Of a stretch of DNA of 64,000 nucleotides, positions 55,188-64,000 are shown piece after piece. A model generated the notes under the pieces. That model did not search any database. It saw only the letters and a list, made by a program, of their open reading frames with translations, and was not told the origin of the DNA. Numbering within the stretch: the stretch's first letter is position 1; the number at the start of each line of letters is the position of its first letter. This DNA is from Paraphoma chrysanthemicola. Its lineage: Eukaryota; Ascomycota; Dothideomycetes; Pleosporales; Phaeosphaeriaceae. Where the stretch lies: the NCBI GenBank assembly GCA_020744225.1, contig JAGMWG010000005.1:1364001-1428000 (forward strand). The letters run 5' to 3'. The position numbers and the translations under genes were made by a program.

Positions 55188-56944
55188 ATGTTGCAACCGA
55201 GACACCCTAGCGACACCAGCGCTGCGACCGACGGGTCCAGCGCCAAAGAAATCAGGGCTATTAGCCGCAGCCCTTCGTCGTCGACGGCCATCGCCGCCGA
55301 CGCACCACTCGTGCTCAACGAGGCAAATTGCCTTGAGCACACCGCCTACAACTTCTCGACGAAGAAGAAGTGGGCCGTTCTTACCGTCGTGGCCTTGTGC
55401 CAGACGAGTATGAGTACGTGCCAGTTCGGCCTGGATCTGGCTTCGCATACACACTTACTAACTTCTCCTAGACTACAACGCGGCCGTGTACTCCAACGCG
55501 ATCGGACATCTCAACCAGGAGTACAATCTCGGTGACAACCACATCACCAATGCCAGAGCCGGCATGGCCTGGTTTCTGATTCTCTACGGCTTCGGTTGCG
55601 AACTGTGGGCGCCATGGTCCGAGGAGTACGGCCGCTTCTGGGTAATGCAGTTGTCGCTGGGCATGGTCAATGTCTGGCAGGTTCTCGCAGGCGCCAGTTT
55701 CAACTGGCCCATGGTTCTAGTTGCTCGCCTCCTCGGTGGTCTCTGCTCTGCAGGTGGTTCTGTCACCCTCGGCATGGTTGCCGACATGTTCAGCTCGGAG
55801 GACCAGCAATTCGCTGTGCTTTGGGCAAGTCTGTGGTCTTGTCTTGGTTCGGGTATGTTTCACATATTCCTCCTTGTTTTAATGTTAACAGGTCTTCAGT
55901 GATCGGCGGTATCTGTGGTGGCCCAATCGAGGAGTTCCTGCCCTGGCGGTGGAACTTCTGGATCCAGCTTATCTTCGGCGTGGTGGTTCAAGCCATCCAT
56001 TTCTTCTTCGTCCCGGAAACCCGCTCGACGATCATGCTGAACCACCAGGCGAAGGCGATGCGCAAGGTGGATCCCGAGAAACGAGTTCGCGGCCCTACGG
56101 AGGATCACAGGATCGACTGGAGGGACGTGGCGAAAATCATGGGTCGTCCGTACTGGATGCTCTTCACTGAGCCTATCGTCGGTTTCCTGTCCTTGCTTTC
56201 CGGATTTGCTGATGCTCTCATCTTCAGCTTTCTCGAGTCCTACGGCTACGTCTTCAAGGACGGATGGGGCTTCACTCCAAGCCAACTCGGTCTTGCTCTG
56301 TTCGCCCTCTTTATCGGGTACTGGTGCGCCTGGGCTGGCTACCTTCCAGTCATCCGGCGACACAACCAGCAGCGCGCGAACGGCAAAATGCTTTCTCCAG
56401 AAAGCCGCCTCTGGGCTCTTCAGTACGTCGTCTTGGGACTTCCCATCGGCCTCTTTGGTTCTGCCTTTGTGGTCGGCGGGCCACCTCTCCCCTGGATCGC
56501 GCCGCTGATCTTCGCTGTGCTCATCGGTATGTTACCACCTGAAAAGATCGCATGTCGAATATACGCTGACACTATGTGCATCCAGGCTGGGCCAATATGG
56601 CCATCTACTTCGCCACCATAGACTACATGGTCGCAGCCTACGGAGGCAGGTACTCTGCTTCGGCGACCGGTGGCAATGGCTTCTCGCGAGATATACTCGC
56701 TGGTGTTTGCTCCTTCTACACGGGCCCAATGTACAAGAAGTTGGGCGTCAAGAATGCGACTTGGGTGCTGTTTGCTCTTTCTGTGGTTGTGTGCATACCG
56801 GTGTACGTTATCTACAAGAAAGGTCCTCAGATTAGGGCGAAGAGTAAGTATGCAAGGGAGATTGAGCAGGAGAGGCAGAACAATGCTGCGGCCAGTGCTG
56901 CAATGATCGCGTCCAGTGCCTCAACCATACCAAGGCAGGTGTAA
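55188..56944 (+). CDS. MFS transporter, DHA1 family
   Basis: Four exons (55188-55413, 55472-55852, 55900-56526, 56586-56944) with 58-, 47- and 59-base introns; product 530 residues. The N-terminal 65 residues are soluble; twelve helices follow, with YGFGCELWAPWSEEYGRFWVMQ (helix 2 to loop 2-3, in the place of motif A), WPMVLVARLLGGLCSAGGSVTLGMVADMF (helices 4-5) and FFFVPETRSTIML after helix 6, and a long basic central loop (KAMRKVDPEKRVRGPTEDHR). This is the DHA1 pattern of fungal multidrug or small-molecule exporters. The third exon's acceptor was fixed at 55899, because the earlier AG at 55891 leads to a stop. Substrate unknown. Confidence 0.9.
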
Positions 56945-57691
56945 GAAGCTACGCCTGCTGGAATGACTTGGATTCCTATGTTTATAACACCCATGTGTGG
57001 ACTTTCTTAGCATTATGGCTCTGCGGTATTGAATACTCTGTGTAGTTCGAGTGAATCATACTTAAAGATGATACCTTTGTGCGAAGTACGCTGTGCGTAG
57101 ATAGCCACCGACATGCGCGCTTTTGAAGTCATTCCGCGACAACAGCTTGTCCATTTACATATCCAAACTCTTCCAACCCACACAACCCAATCGGAGCATC
57201 TCAGCCCAGCAATCTTGCTGAGCCAATATACCGGTGCCCGGTGGCGGCAGAAAGTTCATTGAAGTTCGTACAACCCGGAATTGCGGCAGCACGCGCCCGT
57301 CGCGCCCTCGCGGACCCTTGCGCTCGGACACGATCATCTTCTTCATCTTAATTGCTTCACCAACCACACGCTGAAGCTGGACACGAGGTATTTTTGGGCA
57401 AGCGAAAGGGGCAAGGGGTTGGAATGTCGTGATGGTGCATTGAGTCATGGAGAAGGGGCGATGACACGCGCTTCACAGTTGGGTTACGATGAGCAAGAAT
57501 GCGGCAAGGGGAAGGGGGCGATTAGAGTGTCTGAGTGAATGCGCGAGGCTGGTGTTTGGTGCACTTGACTTGTTGTGTGATGGGTGAAGTGTATAAAGCT
57601 TTGTGGGTCGAGCACGGGCTTTGCCACAAGCGCGCGATTGTAAACTGCCTGCAGCCTTGGTATCGCGATTTTGAGGTCTTACAGAAAGAAC
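56945..57691. other. Intergenic region
   Basis: 0.75 kb between the DHA1 transporter and the small Cys-containing protein. A minus-strand frame at 57155-57448 was not accepted. Nothing else seen. Confidence 0.4.
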
Positions 57692-58099
57692 ATGAACACT
57701 ATCGAGACTATCTTCGACGCTGAGGAGTACTTAAGTTGTGCAGCGCTCGTGCATTCAACTGGTAATGCAGCCGACCTTCGAACACTGACGCCGCGTACGC
57801 CATCGGTTCAGCCCCGTTCTGACTTGTCAACTTACCTGATGTTTGATCCATTGCACCAAGAAGACACCGAAGTGTCGTCCAAATCGACCATTTCGGGCGT
57901 GTCGCTGTGCAAGAGCAGCAATACGATTGCGCTAGAGTGCTTGAACGTGGGCGACGTGATTGTCGACGAGGACGGAACAGAATGGCTAGTTCGATCGTGC
58001 TACTGTAATAGCGCCGGATGTTGCGGAAAATCATTCAGGCGGGTTGGCGTTAAGGACGACCTAGATGCTTATGATCGTGGTCGGACGGAGCCGGAGTGA
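57692..58099 (+). CDS. Small hypothetical protein with Cys-rich C-terminus
   Basis: Frame of 135 residues from ATG 57692 (AACATGAAC context). The N-terminal half is Ser/Thr-rich. The C-terminal part (ALECLNVGDVIVDEDGTEWLVRSCYC followed by NSAGCCGKS) looks like a small beta-rich fold with four clustered Cys residues. No signal peptide is present, so it is probably intracellular. I recognise no family. It is convergent with the large unknown gene that ends at 58351. Confidence 0.5.
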   Translation: MNTIETIFDAEEYLSCAALVHSTGNAADLRTLTPRTPSVQPRSDLSTYLMFDPLHQEDTEVSSKSTISGVSLCKSSNTIALECLNVGDVIVDEDGTEWLVRSCYCNSAGCCGKSFRRVGVKDDLDAYDRGRTEPE

Positions 58100-58350
58100 G
58101 TTTGTGGGCTTTTGCAGTACACAGGCATGAGTGCGCAGGGAGGGAATTATGAGAGTAATTATGATATTCAATCGAGATGGTTGAAGTACTTTTATACATG
58201 CGCCCTCAGAATGCTGAAAGTGCTGGGTATATAACACATTGAGAACATTATATGACAGGGCGCCGGCGCTAATAACTCTAAAGCTGCTAGAAGCTGGTTG
58301 GCGACGACAAAGGAAAGTCGTGAAGGATCGTATAGTTTGACAATATGAAC

Positions 58351-61300
58351 TTAGCGGCGCCAGAAAGAAGACTTGCGCCTCTCTGTTTTCTCATCTTTGG
58401 CATCATCGTGCCAGATTCGGTTGCGAAGGGATGGTGTTTTTGCAGCGTGCGAGGTTTTGGTCACAGCAGGAGGATGTGCGACGGGTTTGGAGCCATTGCA
58501 CATGTCACCGTATTGGTTTGAGGTACTGGTCGTGGTCTCCAATCGTTTGATTGCGCTGGAGTAACGATCGCGAAGTTCACCGGGTGTCGATATGAGTCCG
58601 GAGAAGACGTCCGAAGCACGATTTTTCTTTCGAAGAGCGTCCACTGTGGGCGCTGTATTCGTTGCGCGAGGTTGAAAGGCATGAATAGTCTTCTCTGATG
58701 TCAGAGACATCGTTCTGGGAGACGACTTAATGTGCGGCCACGGTGCAGCCTGGAGCGGCGGGGATGGTGGCGCAGAGTAGGCCGCGCCGACTGCATAGGT
58801 AGATGTTGTACAGGTTGAGGTAGTAGCTTCAACAGAATGATCTCCAAAGTCGAATTGAAAGCCTTGCTCTTGCTCAATGGGAGGCGTGCGTAGGGCCGGG
58901 TGGATATGCATTTGAGACAGAGGTGCTGTTGACGCTCCCAATTTGGGAGAGTCGAGCGAGACTCGAGTACCATCCACTGCTACGAGACCTCCTAGGAGGC
59001 CACTGTGCGCTGCATTGCTGGTTTTGTAGAACTGTTGTCGCTCACTGTCGGCACTAGACTTTGACGACGCTGCACTGCCACCGTCGGTCCACACTGAGCT
59101 ACACATGGAGCTAGTGCTATCTGATCGGCTCATCAAATCATTTAATGTCTGGGCGTCCGTATCTAGAGTAACTTGATCGAGTTGGAAGCTGTGAAGGAGC
59201 GGCGTTCGCGTGCGAGTATGGCCACTTGTGGCGACCTTGTGAGTAATTGTGGAAGTATCGGTTAAGGCAGCGGTTGCCTTGGTTGCAGACTGGTTAGCGA
59301 CAGTCTTTTCTTTCAGTCCAGACATAGAAGCAGCACGGGAGAGGGTCGTGGTAACCAGGTTTGTTATGTTTGATGTCGAGGTGTGGCTCGCGGTTTGGTT
59401 CAGACCGTCTCCATAGCCGTGCACTATGATTGCGCAATGTGAAGTGGGCTTGAGTATTGTACTGTTCCTGCGAGAACTTCGCGCAGACAGCGACGCGAGC
59501 GGCGCAAACGAGCGGGTGGAACCTTGACGGGTTGGCAGACTAGTTTTTGATGATATTAACATGGTGGAATTGCGTCGGGTTGGAGGCTGAGATGTGAAAT
59601 AGTCCTCGCGATGGCAGTCCGGCTGAATTGAGATTGCGGGTTCGGCGTTGGCACCAAAGTAGTCCTCAGGCTCTTGATGTGCACCTGAGGGGGACTTGAC
59701 GGAAGGAGTTGCCGCTGGTGTTTCGGCGTTCCAAGTGGACTGTCCCGCTATCAGACAGCACAAGGGGTACTCTGCGCTCTCGGTGTCACGGACGCCGGAT
59801 GGTGCTCGCAGAGCCGATTGCAGATATTGAAGGGTGCCATATATCACCAGCCATCTGACCTTCCGAGCATCAACTGCCGTGACCTTCTCTTCCCGATGGG
59901 TCGAATTGGTACTGTAGGTTCTCTCGAATTCCATGTAAGCCTGTACAACTTTTGACTTCATCATGTCCGGTTCAAGACTGTTGGTTGCAGCGAACAACGC
60001 AGCACTCTTGGCATGATTATCGTGTATCTTCTTGTGATTCGATGCCGAAGACAGCGATCTCACAGTCTTTCGTGGCTGTGATCGATCAGGTAGCAGTGGC
60101 AGAGGATGTGGCTGAGCTGTAAACTTGTGCCTCTTGTCGAAATGGCACACATTCTGCAGGACGCAGATACCGCCACTTGCTGGCCTCTGAGATCCCAAAT
60201 CTGTGCTTGACTGTTTGTCAACAAGAAGTTCGTACAGACTCTGGAAGTCGTAGAACATTGATTTATACAAAGCCTTCGGGAATGGTGAGGCGCTCTTGGG
60301 CGGCGGCCAGTATCCGTATTTTTCGGCGTAAAATTGATGCAAGAACCGTTGGAAGCGACGAAGGTGACTTCGAGCTCCTTCAGCTAAGCCAAGGTGAGCT
60401 GGTGAAAAGTCTTCTTCGAGGAAAGTTTGCAGTGCGTTGCTCACGCGCCCCAGATGCATATCCAGCTCGAGATACGCTCGTGTAATGAGTGCTTTTGTCA
60501 ACTGCGATACCGGCTGTCGGATATCAGTAACGAGGTTGTGATGGACTTGGAGACAGTACTCACCGCATACTCAGGGCTCAAGGCCAGGCTGTCGCTCATG
60601 CCAACGCAATGAGCAAAAGCGTCGATCCACACTTCTCTTAGCTTGTACCACTCGGCAAAGTAGAGATTTGCCAATGCGTAATCTGTGCACTCTACCAAGT
60701 CTCGATAACCTTGATTGTCCGCGTATTCTAAAAAGTCTTGATGATTATTGGCATTGCTCGAGCGCCAAACCATCATTCTTTCCACCAGGTCCACGAAAGA
60801 TTGGCCCATGTGGTGCCCAACTAATGGCAGACCCAAGACGTAGGCAAAGAAATTGCGAGTCGTTAGATGCCAGCGGAAAGAGTCCTCTCGGGATGTATGA
60901 TCGGGGGCCGGAATGTAAAGTTGAATCACTTTTGATCCATGACTTGACATGCTGAAGGAGTGCAATTGCTGCGTTCCAACTTGAGCATAACAGTGCTTGA
61001 GGATGGTGCCACAGTTTCTTTGTCGCAAGGCTCTTGAAGGTACGCAGAATGAAGCTCCGCGTCGCGATGCTCCACGCGCATACAAATGTACGTGGAGGTC
61101 ACCATCTGGCACCCACAACTCCGGATCCTGCAAAAGTCAGTGAACGACTCACACTCGAAATGCGCGAATGACTGACTTTGCGTAAGCCATCCCAAGTCTC
61201 GACTGAGCGTGTCAAGCCCGCCCAGCGCTGAACTTTGGAAGCCTGCGGTTGCTTTCTTGATGTTGCAGAACAACTCGCGGACCTGCGAGTCATTTTGGAA

Positions 61301-61518
61301 GGTTTTGCGGCGCTGTCTTTTTGGTTCCAGTCTCTTCTCAAGAAATGTGGTTGGCGGTCGTTATCATCCAAGTCAGTACCGGGTTGGGTGGTGGCGATCT
61401 TCTTGGTCGAGTTGGTCAAGAGGCTGGTGCGAGACATCGACGAAGTACGGCTTGGGATCGAGACATGGGGTTTGTCGCCAATAGTGGAGGCGTCCTGCGG
61501 CATCTTATTCGAAACCAT
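58351..61518 (-). CDS. Large uncharacterised fungal protein (DUF8004-like)
   Basis: Three exons (61518-61177, 61127-60564, 60501-58351) with 49- and 62-base GT-AG introns; product 1018 residues. Residues 1-100 are disordered. The conserved block starts at DPELWVPDGDLHVHLY and runs through ASFCVPSRALRQRN, FFAYVLGLPLVGHHMGQS and YFAEWYKLREVWIDAFAHCVGM to RHLRRF-type helices and VRWLVIYGTLQYLQSALRAPSG (about 105-520). This resembles a fungal family of unknown function that I recall as DUF8004; the name is tentative. The C-terminal half is Ser/Thr-rich disorder that ends in a basic segment (KTERRKSSFWRR). No enzyme motif or membrane segment was found. Confidence 0.82.
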
Positions 61519-63837
61519 CGATCTTCGAGACTGGCCTTAAGGTGCCACGACTGCTGGCAAAGTTCGCAACATCGAGTTACCTAGCTTCCGGTATTTTGAG
61601 ATTACGCAAAGCACGTTTTCTGCCGGTGGAGGGAGGCTGCAGCTATGTACGTCTCCCTCACCCATGTCGTGAGCTCAGCTCCTGTTGATGTCGAAGCCAA
61701 ATCAGTGCTCGGTCCGAATTTAGCGCATCTTGGTTGGGCGAGGCTGTAATCTGCACGACAGGGTGGAGCGACTGGAGCTGCCGATCTTCCACTTATTCGG
61801 GGTCCCTCGCCATAAGCGCCATTGTGGCTTGCGCTCGCTTCACCATGGCGGCGGATGGCCCAGCTCGCGGGGATCCAGAATCAGCGGCGAGCGCGAACTC
61901 GAGATCATTCCAGACCCCGGAAAAAGTTTGATGCGTAGAATGTTCTTCACGTCTTTGTCAATTTTGTCTACGACCCTTGCGATGGTACAATTTTCTGTGA
62001 CTGATCTGGACGAGGCGGCTTGGTAAATGACCCCAATGGGAGAGGACCGTGTTGATGCAATGAAAGACGCGGCACGGTACATGGCGCATCCGATCACAAT
62101 CGAGACAGTCACAGCCAAGCTGCAAATGCGCTTCGGCGACCACCTGGTACAAAGTGGTGAGCTGGATGGGCGTCAAGCTGGCGTGCAACGTGCATGGCTT
62201 CCCCGCAAGCACGGTCATGCCATGGGGCAAAGGGTTGCGGTTGGTGCAGATGTTCCATGGACATGTCTGCAGTCGCAATCAACGAGGGTGATCGGGGCAG
62301 GCATCGCGCACTGCCCAATCATCGCTGCGGGTTGATCCGATGGGGAAGCGCGATCCGCACACAACCCTTGTCTCTTCTCTCGGGTCTCCTCTGCCCTCAA
62401 CGTATATCTACGACAAATCAATGTACAGCATCATGGACGGCGTCGCTGGACATCCTGTTTTTGCTGAAGTCGGTGAAAGTCCTCACCTATTTCAACGCGG
62501 ACTGCATCAAAAGCTGCCAAATCAGCTCCAACAGCTTGTTCCGCGGCTAGAGGGACAGATGGACAGCGAGACATGCAGACATCCTGGATGTAGGCATCAT
62601 TTCATGGTGTTATCATTGAAGCCCACTAATTACGCAAGCTCCGAATTGACCGTCATAGTGGAGCATATCTACGGCGAGGATGAGACGCATTACAAGCACA
62701 TTGCTGCAGAGACGCGTCCCCGTGCATCTTCGACACGCGACCTGTGGCACACAAACTCCGCATTGTTGGGCCGGCTAAACATTCATTTGGATGTTGTGTA
62801 AGGCACTGAAACTCAGACTGATAGGACTACTTGAGGACTTTGCCGTGCAGTGAACGCTGTAGCTAGAGTATCAGGATACCTGCGCGGATGCACTATGCTT
62901 CTCCGACATCCACCCGCACCTGCAGTTTCACATAAAATCTCCGATCTTGGCTTGCGTTACATGAATATAGCAGTTCCGGAAATTTGCAATCACCGCAGGC
63001 GACGACTGTGAGCTCAGCGCGATTATTGACCAAGCACAGTCCATCGTAGTCGAACCGCGACACAAACTCATTCCCGTGGTAGGATTGATGTAGTTTCTGA
63101 GCCTCGCCACATCGAGTCATCTTCTCATATGTGAGCATACAACATTACTAACGCCGATGAAATTCTCTCTGTAGTCTGAAAAGCTCGTAGTCACGTGCAA
63201 CCTCGAAGTACGTTGCCGGTCACTTTGGCACCAACAATAGGCCGCTCAAGCTACGAGGTCACCAGGATCGACTCCCATGGCGACCTTAGGTTCAGCTGGG
63301 CATTTCACGTGCTTTTCTTGACAACAATTTTACCGCTACCACTTCTCTCACCCCGAGTTGTCATCATAAGTACCGCCAGTGTCGTTTCTCAACGCTTGTT
63401 CCTCACAAGTTCAACTTGAATTTCAAAGGTCATTGACGCCGGAGCTCCGGCATCCATGAATATGTGCCATGTATGCGCATTTAAGGTGCGGTCAACCAAA
63501 AACAGAAGCCTCGTGCGTTATCCTCTCAATTCCCTGGCTTGTGTAGAACTCATCCTTGTTCCTTTGTCGCCCTCACGCCGTTTGTTTGTCAAGGCAGGTA
63601 GCCACCTTTCACGTGTACTTTGGGAAAGAGCTTTGGTCACACCACGTGCACAACCAATCATGCTCAGGTACCAGGCCCCCAAACCGCCTTCACCTCAGGT
63701 GAAACTGCAGTCACCCAGCTTTCTCCGCTCATCGTATCGATGGGCTCTTCTGCCTCTCGCCTTGCTGTTCACTCCGTCACTCAACAATACCAAAACTGAC
63801 CCAACCCAACCCCTGCCTCAATACCACATGACAGACT
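61519..63837. other. 2.3 kb intergenic region
   Basis: Between the start of the large unknown gene (-) and the partial gene at the right edge (+). Two + frames in the same phase, 61730-62026 and 62027-62335, are separated only by a TAA, and a third frame (62340-62801) starts with ATG; none has a recognisable domain. The last 0.7 kb holds several CACGTG or near-CACGTG words (63192, 63308, 63617, 63642 approx.), likely promoter elements of the edge gene. Confidence 0.4.
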
Positions 63838-64000
63838 ATGGCCGGTCCAAAGAAGCCTGAGAGCGATATGAGTGGAATATCTGTCGCTAATGCTGAGGTG
63901 CTCGCCGTCGATCAAGTAAAAAGCTGTTCGATCACTGGAGAAAAACAGCGCGTTGGTGGCATTGAGCAGACAGACTCGCCCGCAGCTTCACCAACATCTC
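63838..64000 (+). CDS. Start of a gene running off the right edge
   Basis: ATG at 63838 (GACTATGGCC context) opens a frame that stays open to the window end (54 codons: MAGPKKPESDMSGISVANAE and on). The visible part is hydrophilic, Ser/Glu-rich and without a signal peptide. The product cannot be named. Confidence 0.5.
   Translation, partial: MAGPKKPESDMSGISVANAEVLAVDQVKSCSITGEKQRVGGIEQTDSPAASPTS

Noticed and set aside
57155..57448. Minus-strand frame of 97 codons with ATG
   Set aside because: Short, no recognised motif, located in the 3' flank of the DHA1 transporter.
61730..62335. Two same-phase plus-strand frames split by TAA at about 62024
   Set aside because: Considered as a broken gene; no recognised domain on either side, and the opposite strand is about as open.
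62340..62801. Plus-strand frame of 153 codons with ATG
   Set aside because: No domain, no clear codon character; kept only as a note in the intergenic entry.
1..64000. tRNA genes, CRISPR arrays, prophage or transposase genes
   Set aside because: Looked for T-loop (GGTTCGA-type) and paired-stem contexts, spaced repeats and transposase motifs; nothing convincing. Visual search can miss intron-containing tRNAs.

Overview
The window is nuclear DNA of a filamentous ascomycete. Genes carry short introns of about 45-70 bases with CTAAC/CTGAC-like branch sites. The families are typical of Pezizomycotina: a HET-like protein, two Zn2Cys6 regulators, three MFS transporters, a GH18 chitinase and an S15/CocE hydrolase. 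Several unknown proteins resemble Dothideomycete families, but that placement is inference from recognition only. All exon joins were worked out by eye from splice sites and reading frame. No tRNA, rRNA, CRISPR array or intact transposon was seen.

Left part (1-23.4 kb), mostly housekeeping: the 3' end of a HET-like gene (+); a large BIRC6/UBE2O-type E2 enzyme (-); a small unknown gene (+); the oligosaccharyltransferase subunit Swp1/ribophorin II (+); a protein kinase with a long coiled-coil tail (+); an AT-hook protein with a C-terminal membrane segment (+); a patatin-type lipase of the Tgl3/4/5 class (-); a coiled-coil protein whose 5' exon holds an in-frame TGA (-); and a GPI-type GH18 chitinase with a Ser-rich stalk (-).

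Middle (23.4-41.7 kb): a 4.7 kb stretch without a supportable gene, a Zn2Cys6 regulator (+), a one-pass membrane protein (-), an Mdr1/Flr1-like MFS transporter (+), a short-chain dehydrogenase (+), and elongation factor Spt5 (-).

Right part (42-64 kb), more accessory: a quinone-oxidoreductase-like enzyme (-) divergent from a CocE/S15 hydrolase (+), a BTB-domain protein (+), a fungal_trans regulator (-) next to a monocarboxylate-type transporter (-), a broken small gene (+), a DHA1 transporter (+), a small Cys-containing protein (+), a 1018-residue unknown protein (-), and the start of one more gene at the right edge (+). Hydrolase, oxidoreductase, regulator and two transporters within 15 kb could be a small uptake/catabolic neighbourhood, but no backbone biosynthetic enzyme is present.

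The observations most worth checking are three reading-frame anomalies: a zinc cluster readable only in the -1 frame inside an otherwise open regulator, an in-frame TGA at codon 60 of the coiled-coil gene, and a one-base loss in a G run of the small gene at 53.9 kb. Two likely GC-AG introns are also notable. I did not find a clear new multi-gene system.
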